Source: Shewanella sp. MBTL60-007 (lineage in GTDB: Bacteria; Pseudomonadota; Gammaproteobacteria; Enterobacterales; Shewanellaceae). From it: a stretch of 55,427 bases of DNA. The position numbers and the translations under genes are program-made. Of this stretch, positions 42,080 to 50,537 are shown in pieces. Location: positions 1 to 55,427 of the forward strand of contig NZ_BPET01000038.1 in the NCBI RefSeq assembly GCF_019654915.1. The letters are read 5' to 3'. Each line of letters starts with the position of its first letter. Position 1 is the first letter of the stretch. Below the pieces are notes generated by a model, which worked only from the letters and a program-made list of their open reading frames with translations, was not told the origin of the DNA and did not search any database.

Positions 42080-43723
42080 ATGGATAAAGCTGCGCAGGAT
42101 AATCGAAAGTGGAATGGCTGGGGCGACAAAGACAGAAGCTTGGCATTGTCAGCAGATGGGGCCGCCTTTATTACCGAGACGCTCGGTGAGGCGCAGCCAT
42201 TACCCATCGCCACGCTGGAGGAGGTGTTGGCCAAGGTGCCAGCATCGCGTCTAGAAGAGAGCGAGTTGTATACCATCGACGCCGAAGTGCGGCTGCGCCA
42301 CGCCCGAGGCCAAAGTCTACCTGATTGGCTAGCGATGAAGAGCGGTGAGTTTAACTTGTTTCCCGATGCGGTTGCCTTTCCCCGCTGTAGCGAGGAGATC
42401 CGCGCCTTAATCGAGGCCGCGAAGCAAAATGATTGGCAGCTTATTCCTTATGGCGGCGGCACCTCTGTGGTAGGGCATATCACCCCTTGTGCTTCAGACA
42501 AGCCTGTCGTGACTATCTCTATGAGCAAGATGAACCGATTGCTAGCGCTCGATAGAGTCTCGCAACTTGCCACCTTTGGCGCAGGGGTCAAGGGCCCATT
42601 TTTGGAGTCTCAACTGCAGGCTCAGGGTTACACCTTAGGCCACTTCCCGCAGTCTTTCGAGCTTTCCACATTAGGCGGTTGGGTGGTGACCCGTTCCAGT
42701 GGTCAGCAATCACTACATTATGGCCGTATAGAAAATCTGTTTGCGGGAGGCGAGATTGAGACACTTGAGGACAAGGTCGTTATTCCTACCTTGCCAGCGT
42801 CATCGGCGGGGCCGGATTGGCGTCATCTGGTGTTGGGGTCTGAGGGACACTTAGGCATTTTAACCGAGGCGAAAGTTCGGGTCAGCCGTGTGCCGGAGCA
42901 GGAGTTCTTTGGGGTGGCCTTTATGCCGAATTGGCAGCAAGGGATCGCCTGTGCCCGTGAGGTGATCCAGCAAGGGTTGCCGCTTTCAATGCTTAGATTG
43001 AGCAATAGCATAGAGACTAAGACTCAGCTTTTTCTGTCGGCTAATCAGACTCAGCGCCACTGGCTTAGCAAGTTATTATCTCTAAAAGGTGTGGGCGATG
43101 ACAGATGCATGTTGGTGTATGGCATAACTGGCGACAAGCGCGATAACCGTCAGCGCTATAAGCGCTTAAAGGGGATTATCCGTCAATTTAAAGGGGTGAA
43201 TACCGGCCAAAGTCTAGGGAAGAAGTGGGCGCATAAGCGTTTCGCCTTCCCCTATTTAAGAGAAACCTTGTGGCAGATGGGCTATGCCATAGACACCTTA
43301 GAGACGGCAACTAATTGGTCCAACATAGAGCCGTTAACCGAGAAGATAGAGCAGAGCCTTAAAGGCGGGCTTGCAGAGTTTGGCAGTCAGGTGCATGTAT
43401 TTTCTCATCTATCGCATCTCTATAGCGACGGCGCCAGCATCTACACCACTTACCTGTTTCCTGTGGCGAAAACCTATGAGCAGACCTATCGTCAATGGCA
43501 GAAACTCAAATCGACCACCTCTAAGCTGATAGTAGAGAGTAACGGCACCATCAGTCATCAACACGGTGTGGGGGGCGATCATGCTGCCTATCTAGCCACG
43601 GAGAAAGGCGACCGTGTGGTTGACTCACTGCAGGATTATTTTAACGGCTTCGATCCTAAGGGGCAGTTAAATCCCGGTAAGCTGTTTAAGGCTATCTATA
43701 CCCAAGATGAGGCGCAGCCATGA
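42080..43723 (+). CDS. FAD-linked oxidase similar to alkyl-dihydroxyacetonephosphate synthase
   Basis: A 547-residue flavoprotein. The N-terminal segment KWNGWGDKD is typical of the AGPS group. The PCMH-type FAD domain has IPYGGGTSVVGHITP near residue 122 and GHFPQSFELSTLGGWVVTRS then QQSLHYGRIE. The C-terminus carries SNGTISHQHGVGGDHAAYL, the AGPS-type His-His/Gly active-site segment (here His-Gln-His). AGPS makes the ether bond by replacing the acyl of acyl-DHAP with an alkyl group. The family also includes lactate and glycolate oxidases, but the motifs favour AGPS. Overlaps the next gene by 4 nt (ATGA). Confidence 0.8.
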   Translation: MDKAAQDNRKWNGWGDKDRSLALSADGAAFITETLGEAQPLPIATLEEVLAKVPASRLEESELYTIDAEVRLRHARGQSLPDWLAMKSGEFNLFPDAVAFPRCSEEIRALIEAAKQNDWQLIPYGGGTSVVGHITPCASDKPVVTISMSKMNRLLALDRVSQLATFGAGVKGPFLESQLQAQGYTLGHFPQSFELSTLGGWVVTRSSGQQSLHYGRIENLFAGGEIETLEDKVVIPTLPASSAGPDWRHLVLGSEGHLGILTEAKVRVSRVPEQEFFGVAFMPNWQQGIACAREVIQQGLPLSMLRLSNSIETKTQLFLSANQTQRHWLSKLLSLKGVGDDRCMLVYGITGDKRDNRQRYKRLKGIIRQFKGVNTGQSLGKKWAHKRFAFPYLRETLWQMGYAIDTLETATNWSNIEPLTEKIEQSLKGGLAEFGSQVHVFSHLSHLYSDGASIYTTYLFPVAKTYEQTYRQWQKLKSTTSKLIVESNGTISHQHGVGGDHAAYLATEKGDRVVDSLQDYFNGFDPKGQLNPGKLFKAIYTQDEAQP

Positions 43724-45336
43724 ACACCTTGAGTCAGGCGGCGAAAGCGGCGACTGACGCCATTATTCAGGCAGAGGCTGAGTACGACCTTGTTATTATT
43801 GGCGGCGGCATAACTGGTGCAGGGATCTTCCACCTTGCAGCTAATCAAGATCTTAAGGTATTGCTGGTGGAGCAAAATGACTTCGCCTGGGGCACCTCGA
43901 GCCGCTCCTCCAAAATGATTCATGGAGGGCTGCGTTATCTGGCAACGGGTCAGTGGCGTATGACACGAGATGCGGCTCGAGAGCGAGAAGTGATGTTGGC
44001 GCAGTTACCGGGCTTGGTGGACTTGATGCCCTATATCATGCTGCATAAAAAGGGAGACTTCCCCTCGGCGGCGCTTTTTCAGCGGGTACTGGCTATTTAC
44101 GACAGGCTTGCTGGTAGTAAGTACCATCGGCCCCTGAGTATGGAAAAAGCGCGTACTTGGCTGTCGGAGTTATCTTTCGATGGGATTAGCGGAGTCAGCC
44201 TGTTCGCCGATGGAGTCACCGACGATGCGCGTTTAGTATTGCGTGCACTGCAAGATGGCGTACTCGCGGGCGGGCAGGCGCTGAATTATGCCAAAGTGAC
44301 AGCTCTCATCGAGCGAGGGGAAAACCAAGATAACAGCGAGCGAGTTAGCGGTGTAAGGCTGGTTTTAACCAATACTTTAGATAGCCAAGCGTCAGATAAC
44401 ACAGAGTACAGTGTTAAAGCCAAGTGTGTCATCAATGCCACTGGCAGTTGGGCTGGCAAGCTCCATGAACTGCAAGGCGGGGGCTTGAGGCCATTGCGTG
44501 GTAGCCATCTGGTGCTGCCATTTGAGCGTTTACCCGTCTCCGCCTGTTTGACCTTCTATCACCCCCAAGATGGACGTCCAGTGTATATCTATCCGTGGCA
44601 AGGCTGCAGCGTGATAGGCACAACCGACTTAGATCATCATGGCGAGCTAAACCGTGAGCCGGGGATCACTCAGCAAGAGATCGACTATCTTTTGGAGTTG
44701 GTAAGGCACTTCTACCCAAAACAAGAGCTTAGCGAGAGTGATGTGGTTAGTTGTTGGAGTGGAATACGCCCCATCTATTGTGAGGATGAAACAGAAGGCA
44801 AAGAGCCGTCTAAAGAGTCTCGTGAGCATATTATCTGGTCCAAGCCAGGGTTGATCTCGGTATCAGGTGGCAAGTTAACCAGTTATCACCTGATGGCTAA
44901 GGAGACATTGGATCGAGTCCGACAGCAGTTCCCTAACCTTTTTGCTGGTGAGCTGAAAAGAGCGCCTTTTAGTCAGGTGACACTAGGTTACGCCGATGAG
45001 CACTTACAGGGCTACTTTGGTTATTTCGCCTCTCAAATTGCCGGGATGACTAACGCCGAAATGATAGGCATCAGCCGCTGCCAGTGGCGAGAGCTTGAAT
45101 GGTCGCTGGCTAATGAGAGTGTGGTGCATCTTGACGATCTCTTGCTACGCCGAACCCGATTAGCATTGTTATTGGGCATAGAGATTAGTCGGTACCGAGA
45201 GACGATATTATCTTTATGTTGCCAGCATCTAGCTTGGTCAAACACAAAGGCGGAGCAAGAGTGGCAGCGATTCGAGCAGATAGTGAATACCAGCTACCGC
45301 TTACCGAGCCAACAAGTGAATAGGGAGTGTCTGTGA
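43720..45336 (+). CDS. FAD-dependent glycerol-3-phosphate dehydrogenase (GlpD/GlpA-like)
   Basis: A 538-residue enzyme of the GlpD family. The Rossmann FAD motif IIGGGITGAGIFHLAANQ is at about residues 26-43, with SSRSSKMIHGGLRYLATGQW after it. FADGVTDDARLVLRALQDG, IYPWQGCSVIGTTDLDH and SVSGGKLTSYHLMAKETLDR complete the family signature. It oxidises glycerol 3-phosphate, or perhaps an alkyl-glycerol phosphate, to the dihydroxyacetone form at the membrane and feeds quinone. Start overlaps the oxidase stop and its own stop overlaps the kinase start (GTGA), so the three are tightly coupled. Position suggests a dedicated paralogue rather than the housekeeping glpD. Confidence 0.88.
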   Translation: MNTLSQAAKAATDAIIQAEAEYDLVIIGGGITGAGIFHLAANQDLKVLLVEQNDFAWGTSSRSSKMIHGGLRYLATGQWRMTRDAAREREVMLAQLPGLVDLMPYIMLHKKGDFPSAALFQRVLAIYDRLAGSKYHRPLSMEKARTWLSELSFDGISGVSLFADGVTDDARLVLRALQDGVLAGGQALNYAKVTALIERGENQDNSERVSGVRLVLTNTLDSQASDNTEYSVKAKCVINATGSWAGKLHELQGGGLRPLRGSHLVLPFERLPVSACLTFYHPQDGRPVYIYPWQGCSVIGTTDLDHHGELNREPGITQQEIDYLLELVRHFYPKQELSESDVVSCWSGIRPIYCEDETEGKEPSKESREHIIWSKPGLISVSGGKLTSYHLMAKETLDRVRQQFPNLFAGELKRAPFSQVTLGYADEHLQGYFGYFASQIAGMTNAEMIGISRCQWRELEWSLANESVVHLDDLLLRRTRLALLLGIEISRYRETILSLCCQHLAWSNTKAEQEWQRFEQIVNTSYRLPSQQVNRECL

Positions 45337-46919
45337 TAGACAAAAAACAGCAGAGCCAGGCACAAGTAGAGAAGCAAGCAGACTGGATCTTAACCATAGA
45401 CAATGGCACTCAGAGCGTGCGGGCCTTAGTGTTTGATGCAAAAGGTAAGCTTGTCGCTAAGTCGCAGATCAAACTGACGCCCTATGAATCGCCGCAGTCG
45501 GGTTGGTGCGAGCAAAGCGGTGACTATTATTGGCAAAATGTTTGTGCGGCCTGTCAGGCACTTTGGCAACAAGGCGTTGATAAGAGGCGTATTAAAGGCA
45601 TGTCGGTGACCACTCAGCGGGGCACCATGTTACCGTTAGACCGTGAGGGCGAACCTTTATATCCGGCTATTCTCTGGCTCGACCAGCGTAGAGCCGAGAG
45701 TGAATCTAGTTTGGGAGGCCTGTGGGACCCACTGTTTAAGCTGTTGGGACTAAGCGAAACCATTGCTAATTTTCGCAGCCGCGCTCAACCCAATTGGCTC
45801 TATATGGCCAAGCCTGAGCTTTGGCACAAGACCCATAAATTTGCCTTTTTGTCGGGCTTTTTTCACCACAGATTAACGGGGAAATGGGCCGATTCAGTAG
45901 GTTCTCAGGTAGGCTATTTGCCTTTCGATTATAAAAAGCACAGATGGGCACCAAGGTGGGATTGGAAGTGGCGGGCGCTGCATGTAAAACCCGAACAATT
46001 GCTGACGCTGTTAAAGCCCGGTGAAAAGGTGGGCGAAATAACCGAAAAAGCCAGTGAGCAAACCGGATTGCCCCAAGGCTTACCTGTGATTGCCGCCGCA
46101 GCTGATAAAGCCTGTGAGGTGCTCGGCTCCGGTGGTGAAAACGCCGATGTGGGCTGTTTAAGCTTCGGTACCACGGCCACCATCAACGTGACTATGCCGC
46201 GCTATACTGAAGCTGTAAGGTTTTTGCCCGCTTATCCCTCAGCCATCGCTGGGGCATTTTGCAGTGAGGTGATGCTCTATCGTGGCTTTTGGATGGTGAG
46301 TTGGTTTAAAGAGCAGTTTGCTCATATCGAGCAGGAAAAAGCACTGCAGGCGGGGATCGAAGCCGAAGCCCTGTTTGATGAGTTAGTGAGTAGTGTGCCA
46401 CCTGGCTCAATGGGGCTGATGCTGCAACCCTATTGGGGGCCGGGAGTGAAGCAGCCCGAAGCCAAAGGTGCTGTGATCGGCTTTGGTGATGTGCATACTC
46501 GCGCTCACCTATATCGCGCCATTCTAGAAGGGTTAGCCTTTGGCCTAAAAGAGGGGCTGGAAGCGATTGAGAAAAAGGGCGGCTGTAAAGTCAAGGAACT
46601 ACGGGTTTCTGGTGGTGGCGCGAAGAGTGATGCCGCGATGCAGATTGCAGCCGATGTGTTTGGGTTGCCTGCGGTAAGGGCGCATACGGTTGAGACATCA
46701 GGGCTGGGCGCGGCGATAGCGGCGTCAGTGGGCTTAGGGCTGCATGAAGATTTTGACAGTGCAATTAAGGCCATGGTACATGATGGTGAGCGCTTCGAAC
46801 CCGATAACCAGCATCATCTTATGTACAAGCGACTCTATAACGAGATCTATCTTGATATTTATAAGAAGCTACAGCCACTTTATGGCAAGATCCGTGACAT
46901 TACTGGCTATCCGGAATAG
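45333..46919 (+). CDS. FGGY-family carbohydrate (glycerol-type) kinase
   Basis: A 528-residue kinase of the FGGY family. Phosphate-binding ILTIDNGTQSVRALVFDA at the N-terminus, then SVTTQRGTMLPLDREG and WLDQRRAE, the second-domain LSFGTTATINV, and the adenosine motif RVSGGGAKSDAAMQIAADVF. Substrate would be glycerol, another polyol or, given the neighbours, an alkylglycerol. GTG 45333 (GGGAG 5 nt upstream, GTGA overlap with glpD-like stop) is preferred to GTG 45327. It ends 1 bp before a repeat island begins. Confidence 0.85.
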   Translation: MIDKKQQSQAQVEKQADWILTIDNGTQSVRALVFDAKGKLVAKSQIKLTPYESPQSGWCEQSGDYYWQNVCAACQALWQQGVDKRRIKGMSVTTQRGTMLPLDREGEPLYPAILWLDQRRAESESSLGGLWDPLFKLLGLSETIANFRSRAQPNWLYMAKPELWHKTHKFAFLSGFFHHRLTGKWADSVGSQVGYLPFDYKKHRWAPRWDWKWRALHVKPEQLLTLLKPGEKVGEITEKASEQTGLPQGLPVIAAAADKACEVLGSGGENADVGCLSFGTTATINVTMPRYTEAVRFLPAYPSAIAGAFCSEVMLYRGFWMVSWFKEQFAHIEQEKALQAGIEAEALFDELVSSVPPGSMGLMLQPYWGPGVKQPEAKGAVIGFGDVHTRAHLYRAILEGLAFGLKEGLEAIEKKGGCKVKELRVSGGGAKSDAAMQIAADVFGLPAVRAHTVETSGLGAAIAASVGLGLHEDFDSAIKAMVHDGERFEPDNQHHLMYKRLYNEIYLDIYKKLQPLYGKIRDITGYPE

Positions 46920-47712
46920 GAAAAACAGAGACGGTAAGAGCCGAACGGCCTGCGGCCTTACGAACGTGACGGTGTCACTGACGGAAAGGCAGGAAAAGAA
47001 GGTTCGAGGTGCTAGGAAAAGCAAAGAAAGGTTCTAGGAAAAGCCGGAAAAGAAGGTTCGAGGTGCTAGGAAAACAAAGAAAGGTTCTAGGAAGAAAAAA
47101 AGACGGGAAAAGCAGGTTAAAAGCTAAGACGATGAAAGCTGGAAAAGAAGGTTTTAGCAACTAGGTACTAGGAAAAGCCGGAAAGCAGTGGCTGTTGTAG
47201 GTCGGGCTTTAGCCCGTCAAAGAGTTAGGTATTTGGAAAAGCAGACCTTAGAGCCTAGGAAGGATTAAAGAAGGAAAAAACGGAATGAATACAGCGTTTT
47301 GCTTGGTTTTTGTTTTGAGCTTTTGATTTTCCTAGCAGGGCGAAGCCCGCCCTCGCAGCGAAGCGTCCTAGGATCTAGCCGCTTCTTTTAAAGCAAAGAC
47401 GATTAAAGCCTAACGGCCTGCGCCTTAGGGAACGTGACTGCGTCACTACGGAACGCTGCGCTTACGGAAAAGATGGGAAAAGCTAATAAAGGCTCTAGGT
47501 ACTAGGAAAAGCAGGTACTAGGAAAAGCCGGAAAGCAGTGGCTGTTGTAGGTCGGGCTTTAGCCCGTCATGCTTGTGATTTTCCTAGCAGGGCGAAGCCC
47601 GTTCTCGCAGCGAAGCGTCCTAGGATCTAGAACCTTCTTTTAAACGCAGCCCGTTCTCGCAGCGAAGCGTCCTAGGATCTAGTTCCTTCTTTGTAAAGCG
47701 AAGCGCTCTAGA
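46920..47712. repeat. REP-rich composite repeat island, left copy
   Basis: No real gene in about 790 bp. It holds: GGCCTGCGGCC/GTGAC-GTCAC blocks (about 46946-46985, 47412-47474); two 54-bp-period units around GGTTCGAGGTGCTAGG (46994, 47048); hairpin A (core CGGGCTTTAGCCCG) at 47193-47219 and 47543-47569; and hairpin B (AGGGCGAAGCCC, ending CCTAGGATCTAG) at 47331-47378 and 47583-47630, with a partial copy near 47647-47681. Hairpin A resembles REP sequences widespread in gammaproteobacteria. The same set recurs at 54.6-55.4 kb. Confidence 0.85.
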
Positions 47713-47742
47713 ATCTTAAGCCTTAGAACTAATGGAGGGAGA

Positions 47743-47973
47743 ATGACGGACCAAAAGCTTATTTTGATCTTAAAAACCTGCATCTGCGTTGGGCTGTGCC
47801 TGATCCTTTTAGGGCTCTATCTTCATAATTTTAGTGAGGCGGTAGAAGCCATGGGAGTGCGGGGGATTATCATCAGCGCCGTCTGTGTGGCTTTTGGCAT
47901 GGTGTTGTCATTGCCGACGAAAATGTACCTGACCTTTATCTTAGTCAAACGTGAAGCCGATAAGAATCAATAA
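47743..47973 (+). CDS. Small two-helix membrane protein of unknown function
   Basis: A 76-residue inner-membrane protein with hydrophobic helices at about 6-27 and 42-68 and a charged C-terminus (LVKREADKNQ). A near-ideal GGAGGGAGA precedes ATG 47743. It lies between the repeat island and the OsmC-YcaO gene, on the same strand as the latter but with a 250-bp gap. No family recognised. Confidence 0.7.
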   Translation: MTDQKLILILKTCICVGLCLILLGLYLHNFSEAVEAMGVRGIIISAVCVAFGMVLSLPTKMYLTFILVKREADKNQ

Positions 47974-48222
47974 GCTAGTCCTATTTACACCTTTTACCTC
48001 CCCTGCCTAAGTCTTATTTAGGCCGGTAGTGATTGTGCTTCATTGCCGCTAATCTGAGCTTTTCTGTAATTAACCCAAGACTAATGCGCCAAAAACACCG
48101 ATAATTCCCCCCAATAAGTTCATCTGGCCTCAGGGCTCGCTTTGAGCCGCAGTTCATATTTGAGTGCAAGGCTCATGCCTGAGCCAAGGGCGACGCTCGC
48201 TATTAAGTGGAAATCATATTCA

Positions 48223-50409
48223 ATGGAAATCAAAGTTAACTTTCTCGACAACTTGAGACTCGAAGCCAAGTTTGACGACTTTACCGTTACGGCCGACCAA
48301 CCTATTCGCTATAAAGGCGATGGCTCTGCGCCAAGTCCTTTCGATTACTTCTTAGCATCGTCAGCACTGTGTGCGGCTTATTTTATCAAGGTTTACTGTA
48401 AGGCTCGCGATATTCCAACTGAAAACATCAGACTGTCGCAGAACAATATCGTCGACCCTGAAGATCGCTATAATCAGATTTTCCAAATTCAGGTTGAGTT
48501 ACCTGATGATATTTCTGATAAAGACCGTCAAGGTATTCTGCGCTCGATTGAACGCTGTACCGTTAAAAAGGTGGTGCAAACCGGACCTGAGTTTAAGATT
48601 GAAACTGTTGAAAACTTAGATGCCGACGCTAATGCCATGTTGATGAATCAAGGCGACAGCGATGCTAGTACTTACATCTTAGGTAAAGACTTACCGCTTG
48701 AGCAAACCATTGCCAATATGACGGGTATGCTAGCTGATTTAGGCATGAAGATTGAGATCTCTTCTTGGCGAAATATCGTGCCAAATGTGTGGTCGCTGCA
48801 TATCCGTGATGCCGCATCACCTATGTGCTTTACCAATGGTAAAGGTGCCACTAAAGAGAGCGCACTTTGCTCGGCATTAGGCGAGTTTATCGAGCGTCTT
48901 AACTGTAACTTCTTCTATAACGATCAGTTCTTTGGTGAAGAGATTGCTAACAGCGAGTTCGTGCATTACCCGAACGAAAAATGGTTCGAGCTTACGGACG
49001 ATGACTCATTACCAGCGGGTATGCTAGATGATTACTGTCTCGCTATCTACAATCCTGATGGCGAGCTTGCTGCTTCAAATCTTATCGATACCAACTCGGG
49101 CAATATCGACCGCGGGATCTGTACTATTCCCTACACGCGTCACTCTGATGGCGAAACAGTGTATTTCCCATCGAACTTGATTGAAAACTTGTTCCTAAGT
49201 AACGGCATGAGCGCGGGTAACAATCTGCAGGAAGCCCAGGTTCAGTGTTTGTCTGAAATTTTTGAGCGCGCGGTTAAGCGTCAAATCATCGAGCAAGAGA
49301 TTGTACTGCCAGATGTACCGATGCAAGTGCTAGAGAAGTATCCAAGCATTCTTGCAGGCATTAATGGCCTAGAAGAGCAGGGCTTCCCTGTTGTGGTTAA
49401 AGACGCATCATTGGGTGGTCAGTTCCCTGTAATGTGCGTGACCTTGATGAACCCGAAAACCGGCGGCGTATTTGCTTCATTTGGCGCTCACCCAAGTTTC
49501 GAAGTGGCACTGGAGCGTAGCTTAACTGAGCTGCTACAGGGGCGCAGCTTTGAAGGCTTAAACGATGTCCCTAAGCCTACATTTAACAGCATGGCGGTAA
49601 CTGAGCCAGAAAACTTCGTCGAGCACTTTATCGACTCGACGGGCGTGATCTCATGGCGCTTCTTTAGCAGCAAGCATGACTATGAGTTTGTTGAGTGGGA
49701 CTTCTCTGGTACTAACCAAGAAGAAGCCGATGGCTTATTTGGCATCTTAGAAACCTTAGGCAAAGAGGTGTACACAGCTGAATTTGACCAGCTTGGCGCA
49801 TCGGCTTGTCGTATGCTGGTACCGGGCTTCTCTGAAGTTTACCTAGTGGATGACTTGATTTGGGATAACACCAACAAGGCGTTAGATTACCGTGAAGATA
49901 TCTTAAATTTACACTCACTGTCTGATGATGAGTTGGTGGATTTGGTTAATCGTTTAGAAGAGAGCCAACTAGATAACTACACCGATATCCGTACCATGAT
50001 AGGTATCGTTTTCGATGAAAATACCGTTTGGGGTCAGCTAACCATTATCGAGCTTAAGATCTTAATCTATCTAGCACTTGGCGCAGCTGAAGAAGCTATG
50101 GAGCTGGTGGGGGACTTCCTACAGTATAACGACAATACCGTTGAGCGCGGCCTATTCTATCAAGCGGTCAATGCGGTACTTGAAGTTGAAATGGACGACG
50201 AGCTTGAGCTTGAGCACTTTATCCATAGCTTCAATCGTATGTTTGGCGAAGAAGTCATGCAGAACGTGGTTGGCTCAGTTAGCGGTGAAGTGCGTTTCTT
50301 CGGCCTAACCAAGACCAGCATGGCGCTAGAAGGGATTGAACCACACTTACGCTTGATCGAAAGCTATAAGAAGTTGCACAGCGCCCGAGCGAAAGCGGCT
50401 GCTAAGTAA
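48223..50409 (+). CDS. ycaO: OsmC domain fused to YcaO
   Basis: A 728-residue cytoplasmic protein. Residues 1-130 are an OsmC-like domain (VTADQPIRYKGDGSAPSPFD, FLASSALCAAYFIKVYC), although the usual second catalytic cysteine is not obvious. From about residue 150 it aligns along its length with E. coli YcaO (586 residues), with SSWRNIVPNVWSLHIRD, FTNGKGATKESALCSALGEF, FPSNLIENLFLSNGMSAGNN and FASFGAHPSFEVALERSLTE. YcaO proteins use ATP to activate amide backbones; E. coli YcaO supports RimO-dependent methylthiolation of ribosomal protein S12. ATG 48223 starts the OsmC fold; the longer TTG frame has no ribosome binding site. Confidence 0.9.
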   Translation: MEIKVNFLDNLRLEAKFDDFTVTADQPIRYKGDGSAPSPFDYFLASSALCAAYFIKVYCKARDIPTENIRLSQNNIVDPEDRYNQIFQIQVELPDDISDKDRQGILRSIERCTVKKVVQTGPEFKIETVENLDADANAMLMNQGDSDASTYILGKDLPLEQTIANMTGMLADLGMKIEISSWRNIVPNVWSLHIRDAASPMCFTNGKGATKESALCSALGEFIERLNCNFFYNDQFFGEEIANSEFVHYPNEKWFELTDDDSLPAGMLDDYCLAIYNPDGELAASNLIDTNSGNIDRGICTIPYTRHSDGETVYFPSNLIENLFLSNGMSAGNNLQEAQVQCLSEIFERAVKRQIIEQEIVLPDVPMQVLEKYPSILAGINGLEEQGFPVVVKDASLGGQFPVMCVTLMNPKTGGVFASFGAHPSFEVALERSLTELLQGRSFEGLNDVPKPTFNSMAVTEPENFVEHFIDSTGVISWRFFSSKHDYEFVEWDFSGTNQEEADGLFGILETLGKEVYTAEFDQLGASACRMLVPGFSEVYLVDDLIWDNTNKALDYREDILNLHSLSDDELVDLVNRLEESQLDNYTDIRTMIGIVFDENTVWGQLTIIELKILIYLALGAAEEAMELVGDFLQYNDNTVERGLFYQAVNAVLEVEMDDELELEHFIHSFNRMFGEEVMQNVVGSVSGEVRFFGLTKTSMALEGIEPHLRLIESYKKLHSARAKAAAK

Positions 50410-50469
50410 TTTGTGTAATAATGCTAGTCGACTTTAAATGCATTTGATTTAAAGCTCTTGCTCACATAG

Positions 50470-50499
50470 AAAAGCGAACCCTAATTAGGGTTCGCTTTT
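50470..50499. terminator. Bidirectional intrinsic terminator
   Basis: A perfect 30-bp palindrome built on AAAAGCGAACCCTAA and its complement, with A and T flanks, between the convergent ycaO and lipoprotein genes. Confidence 0.92.
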
Positions 50500-50537
50500 T
50501 GTTTTGAGGCTTCAACATCTATTTAATTGTTTTTAAA

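Noticed and set aside
46744..47037. Frame running from the FGGY kinase gene into the repeat island
   Set aside because: Overlaps the kinase in another frame and then reads low-complexity repeat DNA.
48371..48619. Open frame inside the OsmC part of the fusion gene
   Set aside because: Out-of-frame shadow of a strongly conserved coding region.
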